Positions 17,530 through 25,267 of a stretch of DNA of 41,894 nucleotides are shown here, one piece after another. Numbering within the stretch: the first letter of the stretch is position 1; each line of letters begins with the position of its first letter. The position numbers were made by a program, and so were the translations under genes. Source of the DNA: Bdellovibrionales bacterium (GTDB lineage: Bacteria; Bdellovibrionota; Bdellovibrionia; Bdellovibrionales; JAGQZY01); contig JAIEOS010000075.1 in assembly GCA_019750295.1 (NCBI GenBank), forward strand, positions 1-41,894, written 5' to 3'. Under the pieces are notes generated by a model. It ran no database searches. It saw nothing but the letters and a program-made list of their open reading frames with translations, and was not told the origin of the DNA.

Positions 17530-17810
17530 ATTTTCGCACAGCGAATAGCCCAGAAGTTAGTTAAGTACTGAAAATCAGAAACAAAGAATTTCAATGGCTT
17601 ACAAGTTCGGATCTTCTTAAACGTAATCACAAATAACACCAAATAACCCGTGTGACCGGAATTTTACCGGAATCAAACCGGAATCGATAGTTTAGTAAAG
17701 TTCTAAATTCATTAGATAAATTCGTAGCCTTAGAAATAGCTTTTTTGTCGTTAAACCGGCGCGTCTTTAGAACCTTAAATAATCATTATAGAAAGAAAGA
17801 GGAGGTCTTT
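17530..17810. other. Left end of the integrated element, non-coding
   Basis: 281 bases between tRNA-Cys and the first element gene without a convincing coding frame. They hold TTCGC-ACA-GCGAA directly after the tRNA and the 11-bp repeats at 17655-17687. The boundary itself is inferred; the matching right-hand copy of the tRNA 3' end is not in the window. Confidence 0.5.
17655..17687. repeat. Three 11-bp direct repeats (ACCGGAAT core)
   Basis: ACCGGAAT occurs at 17655-17662, 17666-17673 and 17677-17684, exactly 11 bases apart, so all copies face the same side of the helix. The position, about 130 bases inside the element end, suits arm-type sites for an integrase or excisionase. Confidence 0.85.
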
Positions 17811-18017
17811 ATGATCCAAATTCCCGATGGCTTAATTAAGTACGCAGTTGCAGTAACGATAGGTGTCGCCGCCGTAGGCCAGCTCCCTCGCTTTACTCAT
17901 TTCGTCCAAATTCAGACCATCAAGCTATTGAAGAATTCCCAGAGTTCAAACTGGGGTAAAGTTTGGATACCTGAAGAATCTACTGTAAAAACACGAAAGC
18001 CAGGCTCTGAAAAATAG
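17811..18017 (+). CDS. Small single-pass membrane protein, unknown
   Basis: 68 aa from ATG 17811, which has a strong ribosome binding site (GAGGAGG, 5 bases away). Residues about 8-26 are hydrophobic (LIKYAVAVTIGVAAVGQL) and would span the membrane once; the C-terminal half is basic and hydrophilic. I recognise no family. It is the first gene inside the element and stands alone, with the arsC-like remnant downstream. Confidence 0.6.
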   Translation: MIQIPDGLIKYAVAVTIGVAAVGQLPRFTHFVQIQTIKLLKNSQSSNWGKVWIPEESTVKTRKPGSEK

Positions 18018-18095
18018 CAAATGCCCGTACATAAGTTAACAGCTATTGTGCTGACGGAGCTGTAGGATTTTATCGGACCATTCAGAGTGAGCCTT

Positions 18096-18251
18096 ATGAT
18101 ACTTCCAACTAAAGCAAAAAGATTACACTGGCCAATTATAGACCCCGCTAATGCTGAAGAAGAGAAAAAGCCTGAACAATTCAGAACCGCTAAGAAAATA
18201 ATTCGAGAAAAACTTTTAGAGTTTGGCGACAAAGCAGGATTAGATGAATGA
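18096..18251 (+). pseudogene. Remnant of an ArsC-type arsenate reductase (C-terminal part)
   Basis: 51 residues are open here. KAKRLHWPIIDPA followed by FRTAKKIIREKLLEF matches the C-terminal end of low-molecular-weight phosphatase-type arsenate reductases, whose typical end reads HW-x-x-x-DPA and then FR-x-x-R-D-x-I. The catalytic N-terminal Cys loop and the Cys-rich middle are missing, and the frame closes at TAG 18063 upstream with no recognisable remainder. It is therefore probably a decayed fragment, not a working enzyme. The match is from memory of the family motif. Confidence 0.45.
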
Positions 18252-18254
18252 AGC

Positions 18255-18731
18255 TCAAAGGCGACTAAGAATACTCTCCATTTGCTCTACCTCTTTTTTT
18301 TGACCCTCAATAATATTCGCGCATAATGTTTTAATTTCTATGTCGTTAATCTTTGCCTCTTCGCACATTAGTATAGCACCAGAGTGATGTGGGATCATTG
18401 ATCGCAGAAATTGCTTATCTCCGACTAAATTTTGTCCGCGAATGAAAAAATAAAACAGCACCAAAATAGCAAGAGATGCCGCATACACAATCAAATTCTT
18501 TTTCTTGTCAGGGTACATTTCTTTCATCATTAATGGCATCAAGACTACCATAGGTGCGACCATCATCACGGCCATATAAAAGGTGTTCAGATTATTATAG
18601 ATGTGTGAAAATTTATCGACCATCACGAACATAATAATGTACATAAAGGGCAGATGAGCTAGCGCCATTATTGCCAAATGCTTATAATGAGACGAAGGAT
18701 GATTAGAATGACGTTGGTTGTGTTTTTCCAT
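18255..18731 (-). CDS. DUF305 protein with membrane anchor
   Basis: 158 aa. Three hydrophobic segments (about 19-38, 50-68, 80-96) precede a C-terminal DUF305 part with SMIPHHSGAILMCEEAKI and a closing QKKEVEQMESIL helix. DUF305 proteins belong to the ferritin-like helical class and often accompany copper-resistance genes; the paired His and nearby Met, Cys and Glu suggest metal binding. The His/Asn-rich N-terminus (KHNQRHSNHPSSHYKH) could bind copper too. Good ribosome binding site (TTAGGAG). Last gene of the minus-strand set. Confidence 0.8.
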   Translation of the reverse strand: MEKHNQRHSNHPSSHYKHLAIMALAHLPFMYIIMFVMVDKFSHIYNNLNTFYMAVMMVAPMVVLMPLMMKEMYPDKKKNLIVYAASLAILVLFYFFIRGQNLVGDKQFLRSMIPHHSGAILMCEEAKINDIEIKTLCANIIEGQKKEVEQMESILSRL

Positions 18732-18765
18732 GTGTTGCTCCTAACAAAGATGTATTTCAACTAGC

Positions 18766-18803
18766 AAAGAAAAGCTTGGCTGAGCTCTCCTGAAAGCCCA
18801 GCC
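18766..18803 (-). terminator. Possible attenuating terminator before the DUF305 gene
   Basis: GGCTGAGC (18778-18785) pairs with GCCCAGCC (18796-18803) with one G-T pair; on the minus strand it is followed by AAGCTTTTCTTT. It stands between the His-rich protein gene and the DUF305 gene and would lower readthrough. Confidence 0.5.
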
Positions 18804-18811
18804 GATAAAAC

Positions 18812-19228
18812 CTAGTGATGCGCGTGTCCACCTTCTGCTTTGGGAGCTTCACTGAACGCCGCAAGATCATAACTAACCTCAACGTCTACGTTGTCCCTTT
18901 TTGCTTTGAGGAAAAGCTTACCCTCTTTTGGCCGTGCCTCTTTTGATTTACAGTGAAAGTGAGAGCCGCCCATTACTGAACAGTTCAACTTTAGATCTTT
19001 TTTCGCAGACTTGATTGTGGCCTCAATTGCCGAGTTTTTTACTGTTGGATTCTCAACATTACCGTCTAACAAAAATATATGAAAAGAACCGTCTTTATCA
19101 GCGTTAACCTCAGTATGTACATTCTTTGCCATCTCTATTTTGCCACCATGTGGACCTGGCTTATCTTCACCATGAGCAAAGGCTTTAGCACTTAAAAGAA
19201 CTGCTACCAGAATAATAATTAGTTTCAT
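18812..19228 (-). CDS. Exported His-rich metal-resistance protein
   Basis: 138 aa. Signal peptide residues 1-18 (LIIILVAVLLSAKAFA), then a mature start HGEDKPGPHGG and a C-terminal tail GGHAHH, both rich in histidine. A central region has two Cys in NCSVMGGSHFHCKSK. This is a periplasmic metal binder by inference; I do not recognise a named family. It is 8 bases after the HVHP-motif protein and surely co-transcribed with it, with an AGGAG ribosome binding site. Confidence 0.72.
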   Translation of the reverse strand: MKLIIILVAVLLSAKAFAHGEDKPGPHGGKIEMAKNVHTEVNADKDGSFHIFLLDGNVENPTVKNSAIEATIKSAKKDLKLNCSVMGGSHFHCKSKEARPKEGKLFLKAKRDNVDVEVSYDLAAFSEAPKAEGGHAHH

Positions 19229-19236
19229 CTTTACTC

Positions 19237-19974
19237 CTATTTTACTACCACAGAAAGTGGGATAGTTTTAAGTTCGTTGTTGTCATTAAATTGAACCCAG
19301 AGACGATATTCACCCGCAGCCGGAAACGTAGCGTGCAGCATACCAGAGTTCGCATCGTCGCCTTCCATCGGATGAACATGGATAAGTTCACTTCCATTTA
19401 GCGCAGTAGCAATGACATGCGCAAAAGCTCCAAGATATGGCGAAAGGCTCGGCGTTGTGCCATCAGTGCGAGTTACGGTAAAATCAATCATTACCATCTT
19501 ACCAGCTTTGATTTTTGTATTAGCTAACTCCACTTGAGTTACTCCGTCCACTCCTACTCGCACATCACCCAAAGATGTCACCGCAATTTCTGGCTCACCA
19601 TTTTCAACCAATAAAGGTCGATAGGTTGAGAATTCTTTTCCACTTGTTGTTTCACCTTGAGCCCAAACCATGTAGCTTCCATTCACTGGGAGACTCAACT
19701 CTACATTCCAGCTTGAACCATCGAACTCTGGATGAACATGATTAAATTCATTTAGTGAAGCATCGTAAACCACGAGATGTAGAATTTTAGTATGGGTTTC
19801 GATAAGATTTTTATCCGTCAACTGAGCTAGAGTTTTATCATCTTGAAGTTGAAACGAATATTTAATTTTTTCTGATGCGGAAACTTGCTTCTGACTTGAG
19901 TCGATCTTAATTGCAGCAAAAGCATTGAACGAATACATTGAAAATAACAATACACTTAATAATAGTTGTTTCAC
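19237..19974 (-). CDS. Periplasmic protein with two HVHP motifs (YtkA/FixH-like)
   Basis: 245 aa, GTG start behind AAAGGGGGG. Signal peptide about residues 1-20 (LLLSVLLFSMYSFNAFA). It has two beta-rich halves, each with a His pair: FNHVHPEFDG in the first and IHVHPMEGDD in the second, each followed by a W-containing strand (MVWAQGE, RLWVQFND). This layout occurs in proteins next to copper-resistance genes, related to the YtkA-like/FixH-like Ig folds. A copper-binding or redox partner role is inferred. First gene of the minus-strand set, divergent from the ECF sigma gene. Confidence 0.7.
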   Translation of the reverse strand: MKQLLLSVLLFSMYSFNAFAAIKIDSSQKQVSASEKIKYSFQLQDDKTLAQLTDKNLIETHTKILHLVVYDASLNEFNHVHPEFDGSSWNVELSLPVNGSYMVWAQGETTSGKEFSTYRPLLVENGEPEIAVTSLGDVRVGVDGVTQVELANTKIKAGKMVMIDFTVTRTDGTTPSLSPYLGAFAHVIATALNGSELIHVHPMEGDDANSGMLHATFPAAGEYRLWVQFNDNNELKTIPLSVVVK

Positions 19975-20242
19975 AGATACCCCCCTTTATTGGTTAATTT
20001 GAAACCTAGTTGCCATTCTATAGTTAGGTCAAGACACTCAGTAACTGAACCATAGCGCCAATTTTGTATGACCGCCAATAATACGAAGAAAGTCCGGCAT
20101 TTGTGACAAATCTAATCTATTTTTAATAAAAATAATTTTTTATGCTAATTTCCCTAGTCAATTCAGTTATTTACAAATAAATATATTAGTGCTGTCACAA
20201 ATAGCACTTTTATTTCGTAATACATAGCGAGGAACAAACAAC
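19975..20242. promoter_or_regulatory. Divergent control region between the two copper operons
   Basis: 268 AT-rich bases between minus-strand and plus-strand operons. It holds ATTTGTGACAAAT (20099-20111) and, in opposite orientation, TGTCACAAAT (20193-20202), the latter inside the hairpin GTGCT/AGCAC (20189-20207). These are candidate binding sites for the neighbouring ECF sigma factor or for a regulator. No conventional -10/-35 pair stands out. Confidence 0.5.
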
Positions 20243-20749
20243 GTGTTAAATCAAAAAACGGATGAGGAACTTATGCTGGCATACCAGTTGGGCGAAGAAC
20301 CCGCCTTTAGTGAGCTATACAATCGCCACGCACAAAAAATATTAGCTTTTTTGCGCTTAAAGCTTAGAGAAGAAAGTGCCGCTCACGATGTTTTTCAATC
20401 TACTTTTTTAAAGCTCCACAGAAGCAAACAGCTTTATAATCCTTCTCTCCCATTTTCCCCTTGGATCTTTACAATTTGTAGAAATGAACTTGTTGATTTC
20501 GTGCGGAAGCAAAAACACGCATTTGAGGAACTCAAGGAAGAAACTGTAGATGTTACTGCTCGCGTAGTCCATGCCGAAATAGACCTTGCCGTTTTGACAC
20601 AAGAACAACAAACAGCAATACGCATGCGATATAGCTCTGACTCTTCTTTTGAAGAAATTGCAAGCGTACTTAATACGTCACCTGTGAATGCCAGAAAAAT
20701 TATTAGCCGCTCACTTAAATACTTAAGAGGTTATTATGACAAAAAATAA
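20243..20749 (+). CDS. ECF sigma-70 family sigma factor
   Basis: 168 aa, GTG start with a GAGG upstream at some distance. Region 2 spans about 8-75 (DEELMLAYQLGEEPAFSEL, DVFQSTFLKLH, PWIFTICRNELVDFVRK) and region 4 about 113-160 (LTQEQQTAIRMRY, SFEEIASVLNTSPVNARKIIS). No extra C-terminal domain. The next gene overlaps it by 14 bases and encodes a membrane protein with a cytoplasmic N-terminus, the classic layout of an ECF sigma and its anti-sigma. By context it probably controls the metal operon; the signal is not known. Confidence 0.92.
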   Translation: MLNQKTDEELMLAYQLGEEPAFSELYNRHAQKILAFLRLKLREESAAHDVFQSTFLKLHRSKQLYNPSLPFSPWIFTICRNELVDFVRKQKHAFEELKEETVDVTARVVHAEIDLAVLTQEQQTAIRMRYSSDSSFEEIASVLNTSPVNARKIISRSLKYLRGYYDKK

Positions 20750-21281
20750 CAAGACCGATTGGGAAAAGGATTTTTCCGAATTTTTACTGACTGAGCCAGT
20801 TGAAGTGCCTGAGAGGCTGACTAATTCCATTTTAGAAAAAATTCATCGGGAACTAAATCCTTCGGCATGGAAGGTTTTCTCTAAAGTTTCTTTGATCCAT
20901 TTTGCTGTTGGGTTTGTGACTTTACTTTTCTGCCCTCAGTTTGGAATTTCTATTACATCCCAGCTTGGAGTAATGCCTTACCTTATGCAGTTTGGCCATG
21001 AAGTCTGTATGCTAGGGTGTGGAGCCATTTTTGTTGGATTTAGCTTATTTACAGCAAGTTTCAGCTTGAAAGCTGAAGAGATCAGAGTCTTAAAAAATAA
21101 TGCGTTTTTACAGATGCTTCTTTTAACGACCCTTTCTATTGGTTTTTTTATTGCTATAGGTGGAGAGATTGTAATTACTTTGGGCCTCATTTGGATGGCC
21201 GGAGCTATAATTGGCGGGATATTTTCTTTAGATCTCGGCTGGACGTTAAGACGATATTTAGCATCAAAGGCAATTGCGTGA
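20736..21281 (+). CDS. Candidate membrane anti-sigma factor
   Basis: 181 aa. Residues 1-45 are hydrophilic and helical, facing the cytoplasm; four hydrophobic segments follow (about 50-70, 85-108, 126-142, 146-165). It overlaps the sigma gene by 14 bases, as expected for a translationally coupled inhibitor. There is no zinc HxxxCxxC motif, so it is not a ZAS-type factor; Cys residues in the second membrane segment (VCMLGCG) could sense metal. No homologue recognised; the assignment rests on position and topology. Confidence 0.65.
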   Translation: MTKNNKTDWEKDFSEFLLTEPVEVPERLTNSILEKIHRELNPSAWKVFSKVSLIHFAVGFVTLLFCPQFGISITSQLGVMPYLMQFGHEVCMLGCGAIFVGFSLFTASFSLKAEEIRVLKNNAFLQMLLLTTLSIGFFIAIGGEIVITLGLIWMAGAIIGGIFSLDLGWTLRRYLASKAIA

Positions 21282-21907
21282 AATCGATTGTCGTTTCTTT
21301 ATCATTACTGCTTTCGACCTTAACTGCACAAGCGCATCCTGTTTCTTTTAAAGACGCGACTGCTGTAATGACTTGGAATCAATCATTTATGACTGATACA
21401 TGGATCACCTACAGCTTTCGCAGTGACATGGCCGTGGCCGCACGAACCATGCGACTTGAAATGCCGGATGGCCGGATGAATTACTACGCTCCACAGTTCG
21501 ACTATTTAGTAAAAAGGTGGAATGAAACCGACTCGCAAGCGAACATTTATGTTTATGGCTCATATGGCGTTGCACACTTTCTTAATGAAACAGATAGCGC
21601 AGGACAAGTAGGAATCGAACTTGATGCGGAATCAAGGAAACACTATATCGCGCTTAAATATGAGAAGATGTGGACGCCAATCGGACCAGATATGGATCGC
21701 ATTGAAGCGCGTATAGGGATTGCCCCATACGAAGCGGAGTTCAGCGAAGTTGCTAGCTGGTTTATGATTCAATACCAGCGGCATCCATATTTAATTAAAA
21801 AAGAAGTGGTTACTCCCTTAATGCGGCTATTTTATAAGAGCGTTCTTTTTGAGGGCGGTGTGAGTACTGATGGCGACTGGATGTTAAATTTTATGTTTCA
21901 TTTTTAA
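21278..21907 (+). CDS. Exported protein of unknown function
   Basis: 209 aa from GTG 21278, which overlaps the preceding stop by four bases (GTGA). A signal peptide ends near AQAHPVS (residue 20). The mature part has many aromatic residues, three Met-rich spots (MAVAARTMRLEMPDGRM) and ends in MLNFMFHF, suggesting an outer-membrane-associated beta protein. Methionine and histidine content suits copper binding, but this is inference. Position inside the sigma-led operon argues that it takes part in envelope metal handling. Confidence 0.6.
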   Translation: MKSIVVSLSLLLSTLTAQAHPVSFKDATAVMTWNQSFMTDTWITYSFRSDMAVAARTMRLEMPDGRMNYYAPQFDYLVKRWNETDSQANIYVYGSYGVAHFLNETDSAGQVGIELDAESRKHYIALKYEKMWTPIGPDMDRIEARIGIAPYEAEFSEVASWFMIQYQRHPYLIKKEVVTPLMRLFYKSVLFEGGVSTDGDWMLNFMFHF

Positions 21908-21917
21908 AGGAGATCAC

Positions 21918-22235
21918 GTGAAGTTTATTATAATATTTTTGACAGGTGTATTAGTTAGTAGCACTTCTCTCGCGAGCGAGAAAGAAGTTGGCGCAAACGT
22001 AAAAGATAAGGAAGTGATCGTAAACGTAAAAGGTATGGTCTGTGCATTCTGCGCCCAAGGGATTACTAAGAAATTTAAAGCAGAACCGACCGTATCTAAT
22101 ATTGATGTCAGTCTTGAAAAGAAAATCGTTAAACTAAGTATTAAAGAAGGCAAAGAACTACCGGACGCAAAAATTGAGAGTTTATTAAAAGACTCAGGCT
22201 ACACGGTAGAAAAAATTAAGAGGAATGGAACGTGA
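21918..22235 (+). CDS. Periplasmic HMA-domain metal-binding protein (MerP-like)
   Basis: 105 aa, GTG start behind AAAGGAG. Signal peptide residues 1-19, then a heavy-metal-associated ferredoxin-like fold (about 32-100) with the CxxC motif GMVCAFC (C42, C45) and the closing strand YTVEKI. It binds a soft metal ion in the periplasm and passes it on. The next gene, a MerT-like membrane protein, overlaps it by 4 bases, giving a MerP-MerT pair without a MerA. Confidence 0.82.
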   Translation: MKFIIIFLTGVLVSSTSLASEKEVGANVKDKEVIVNVKGMVCAFCAQGITKKFKAEPTVSNIDVSLEKKIVKLSIKEGKELPDAKIESLLKDSGYTVEKIKRNGT

Positions 22236-22597
22236 AAAAAACTCTCGCTTTTTTAAGTTTATTTACTTCTGTTAGCACTTTGCTTTGTTGTGCTTTGCCA
22301 GCGCTTTTCGTCGTGCTTGGGTTTGGTGCCGCTTTTGCCGGAATTGTTGGAAATGTGCCTGGGTTAATATGGCTTTCAGAAAACAAACTCCTCGTATTCG
22401 GTACGGGAGCTTTTCTTTTGATCGCTGGAGGCATACTCCAATGGAAGGCCCGAAATGCAGCTTGCCCCATTGATCGCAAACTCGGTGAATCGTGCACAAC
22501 TACGAGAGACTGGTCTAAGCCCCTTTATTTTGGATCGGTGGCAGTATATTTAATAGGAGCTTTTTTCGCTTTCGCAGCCCCGTTGATTTTCCAGTAA
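22232..22597 (+). CDS. MerT-like inner-membrane metal transporter
   Basis: 121 aa, GTG start overlapping the previous stop. Three membrane segments (about 5-29, 53-70, 96-117). The first holds the vicinal pair C19-C20 (LLCCALPALF) as in MerT, and a second pair C78/C88 lies in the loop after the second segment. MerT takes Hg(II) from MerP into the cytoplasm; here the substrate may be copper or another soft metal because no mercuric reductase is near. MerC-like alternatives cannot be excluded. Confidence 0.72.
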   Translation: MKKTLAFLSLFTSVSTLLCCALPALFVVLGFGAAFAGIVGNVPGLIWLSENKLLVFGTGAFLLIAGGILQWKARNAACPIDRKLGESCTTTRDWSKPLYFGSVAVYLIGAFFAFAAPLIFQ

Positions 22598-22606
22598 GTT
22601 AGGTTT

Positions 22607-24847
22607 ATGAAACTACATTTGCTTCTATTTATTCTGTTATCACTTCATGTGCCGCTGAGCTTTGCTAAGACCGTAAAGTATGAGCTGACAGCAACTCGGC
22701 AGACAGTTAATCTCAGCGGAAAAAAATCAGTAGATTTCGCAATCTCTTTGAACGGTCAGATCCCTGCACCGACGCTAACTTTTATTGAAGGTGATGATGC
22801 AGAAATAAAAGTTACAAATAAACTAGAAAATGAAGAGATTTCTATTCATTGGCACGGATTGCTTCTTCCACCTGAGATGGACGGCGTTCCCTATGTAAAT
22901 ACGCCGCCCATAAAGGCTGGTGAATCCTATACATTTAAATTTCGACTTCGCCAGAACGGAACTTTTTGGTATCATTCTCATACCCATGTTCAAGAACAAA
23001 AAGGTGTCTATGGTGCGATAGTTATTCTCCCGCGCGAAAATAAAATTAAAGCGGATAAAGACATCGTAGTCGTTCTCAGCGATTGGTCTGATGAGAATGC
23101 CGATCAGATTCTAAGAAATTTACGAAAAGATGGTGATTATTATCTCTATAAAAAAGGCACTATGCGCTCTTGGTGGGGCGCTATTCATCAAGGTCATGGT
23201 GCTCTTGGCCGTTTCTTATATAATGAGTGGACTCGCATGGGTGGAATGGACCTTTCTGATGTCGGCTACGACGCTTTTCTTATTAATGGAAAGAAGGAGT
23301 CTCAACTTGTCGAAGCTCATCCTGGTGAACGAGTTCGTTTAAGAATAATAAATGCTGCCGCCTCAAGTTATTTCTATGTCTCTTTAGGTAACGCACCGAT
23401 GACAGTTATCTCCGCTGATGGAACAGACATACAGCCCGTGAAAGCTAACGATTTTCTAATTGGAATGGCGGAAACATACGATATTTTATTTACCGTTCCG
23501 GAGCATAAAAATTTTGAACTGCGTGCTACTGCTCAGGATGGGACTGGCTGGGCTTCCGGTTGGGTTGGAATGGGAGAAAAAGTGTTAGTCCCCACAAGAC
23601 CGCTACCCGATCAATACGCAACAATGGATCATGGAAGCCACGCTAACGGATCAATGCAGATGGATCATAGCGGTCATAGCAGTGAACATATGAACATGGA
23701 CCTCAACGCTCATAAAGACACCAAGCCGGAGGAACATTCAGCTTACGACTCTCACGAGCACCATCAGCCTCAGAAGACGTCCACCCATCACAACGATCAC
23801 GCGAAGCACATGAAAACCTCGGATCATTCCGCTCATAAAAATCAGGAAAGCAAAGATTCCCAAAAGATTGAATCCCTAACGGTTGACAACATCAGTGCCC
23901 TTACTTCAACATCGCTACCCGAAAAAGCTCCGCGCTACGATGTTAAACTCGTCTTAGGCGGCGATATGTCCCGCTACATTTGGCACATAAACAATAAAGC
24001 AATTCATCAGGAGCGAACTTTAGAAATCAAAGAAAACGATGTTGTGCGCTTCACGATGGTCAATGATACAATGATGCACCACCCGATGCACCTTCACGGT
24101 CATTTTTTCCGTGTCATTAATAAAAATGGCGACAAATCCCCAATGAAGCACACTGTAGATGTTCCGCCGCACCAAACCCGCACAATAGAATTCTTAGCCA
24201 ATGAGCCTGGTGAATGGATGCTCCATTGCCATAATCTATATCATTTAAAAACCGGCATGGCACGAGTTGTGAAGTATTCCTCGTTTACACCTAAACCCGA
24301 AATAGCAGGATGGCAAAAATACGACCCGCATCTGCACGACCATTGGTATACCTATGGTTTAGTCGAGACGTCATCAAACCATGCTCAGGCATTTTTGAGT
24401 CTTTCGCAAACTTGGAATCAGTTAGAGACTCGCGTTGAATCTGCAAATATTAGAAATAAGCAATTCTCTTTTGATGATAAATGGGACTACGAAGTAGATC
24501 TTTTCTATCGGCGATGGTTCAATAGGTTTTTTAATATTGTTGCGGGCGGAACTAGTTACGGTGAAGAAGAAAAAGCTGTTATCGGTTTTGGATACATACT
24601 ACCCTTTATTATCCGCACAAATGTTTTAGTGAACAATTCTGGAAAACTAAGAATCGATGTTGAAAAAAGGTTTCAGTGGAGCAAAACCGTTTTTACAGAC
24701 GTTGAATTTAGTTATCGCCCTGATCAGGATGGCGCCCATGAATCAGAAACCGAAGTCTCATTAATGTACGCCCCTAGTTGGTCATGGGCTGCTGGCCTGA
24801 TGCTTACTAACGACAGCTTAGGTGGCGGACTAGAAATCCAATTTTAA
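22607..24847 (+). CDS. CopA-type multicopper oxidase fused to a CopB-like outer-membrane barrel
   Basis: 746 aa. Signal peptide residues 1-20. Cupredoxin domains carry all copper sites: HWHG 81-84, WYHSH 121-125, HHPMHLHG 491-498 and MLHCHNLYHLKTGM 538-551 (C541 type 1 ligand, M551 axial). A His/Met-rich insert, about 340-412 (DHSGHSSEHMNMD and similar), would bind extra copper. After DPHLHDHW near 575 comes about 165 residues of alternating amphipathic strands ending in GGGLEIQF, like the barrel of CopB. Oxidation of Cu(I) in the periplasm and anchoring in the outer membrane by one polypeptide is inferred. Last gene of the sigma-led operon. Confidence 0.88.
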   Translation: MKLHLLLFILLSLHVPLSFAKTVKYELTATRQTVNLSGKKSVDFAISLNGQIPAPTLTFIEGDDAEIKVTNKLENEEISIHWHGLLLPPEMDGVPYVNTPPIKAGESYTFKFRLRQNGTFWYHSHTHVQEQKGVYGAIVILPRENKIKADKDIVVVLSDWSDENADQILRNLRKDGDYYLYKKGTMRSWWGAIHQGHGALGRFLYNEWTRMGGMDLSDVGYDAFLINGKKESQLVEAHPGERVRLRIINAAASSYFYVSLGNAPMTVISADGTDIQPVKANDFLIGMAETYDILFTVPEHKNFELRATAQDGTGWASGWVGMGEKVLVPTRPLPDQYATMDHGSHANGSMQMDHSGHSSEHMNMDLNAHKDTKPEEHSAYDSHEHHQPQKTSTHHNDHAKHMKTSDHSAHKNQESKDSQKIESLTVDNISALTSTSLPEKAPRYDVKLVLGGDMSRYIWHINNKAIHQERTLEIKENDVVRFTMVNDTMMHHPMHLHGHFFRVINKNGDKSPMKHTVDVPPHQTRTIEFLANEPGEWMLHCHNLYHLKTGMARVVKYSSFTPKPEIAGWQKYDPHLHDHWYTYGLVETSSNHAQAFLSLSQTWNQLETRVESANIRNKQFSFDDKWDYEVDLFYRRWFNRFFNIVAGGTSYGEEEKAVIGFGYILPFIIRTNVLVNNSGKLRIDVEKRFQWSKTVFTDVEFSYRPDQDGAHESETEVSLMYAPSWSWAAGLMLTNDSLGGGLEIQF

Positions 24848-24879
24848 GATAATGATGAATTACGACACCAGAGAAAATT

Positions 24880-24927
24880 TTAACAGCCCTTGACGTTCTC
24901 CATATACTATACTACCCTATAGTATAT
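24880..24927 (+). promoter_or_regulatory. csoR-copA promoter with CsoR operator dyad
   Basis: ATATACTATA (24902-24911) and TATAGTATAT (24918-24927) are perfect inverted repeats around CTACCC, the shape of a CsoR-type operator. The dyad overlaps a likely -10 TATACT (24903-24908), 17 bases after TTAACA (24880-24885). TTGACG at 24890 is another possible -35. A repressor here would block polymerase. Confidence 0.7.
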
Positions 24928-24947
24928 AAGCTGAACGAAAGGCATTT

Positions 24948-25247
24948 ATGGCAAAGCAGAAAGCGACTCTTAAAGACTCCCGCATCCATCCCGATCATAC
25001 GAGCCAGAAAAGCCGTGTAAATCGTATTCGTGGCCAGGTCGATGGCATTGAACGTATGATTGATGAACGTCGCTACTGCGTAGATATAGTTCAACAGATC
25101 AAAGCCGTCCGTTCGGCTCTTACAGGTCTTGAAAACTCGATTATTGAGACTCATCTTCGCGGTTGCGTTCAAAGCGCAATGACCTCCAAAGACGCGCATG
25201 ATGCTGAACAAAAAATTCAGGAAATTATGAAAATCATGGCTAAATAG
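24948..25247 (+). CDS. csoR: Copper-sensing repressor CsoR
   Basis: 99 aa all-helical DUF156 protein. The Cu(I) site of CsoR is complete: C44 in RYCVDIV, H69 and C73 in [23 protein letters not shown] is the DNA-facing helix. An extra pair H14 and H17 (IHPDH) near the N-terminus recalls RcnR/FrmR relatives and might tune specificity. It lies 20 bases before copA, and the dyad operator stands just upstream, so the gene most likely represses its own operon until Cu(I) binds. Confidence 0.9.
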   Translation: MAKQKATLKDSRIHPDHTSQKSRVNRIRGQVDGIERMIDERRYCVDIVQQIKAVRSALTGLENSIIETHLRGCVQSAMTSKDAHDAEQKIQEIMKIMAK

Positions 25248-25267
25248 GCTCTAGAAAGAAGGACTAT

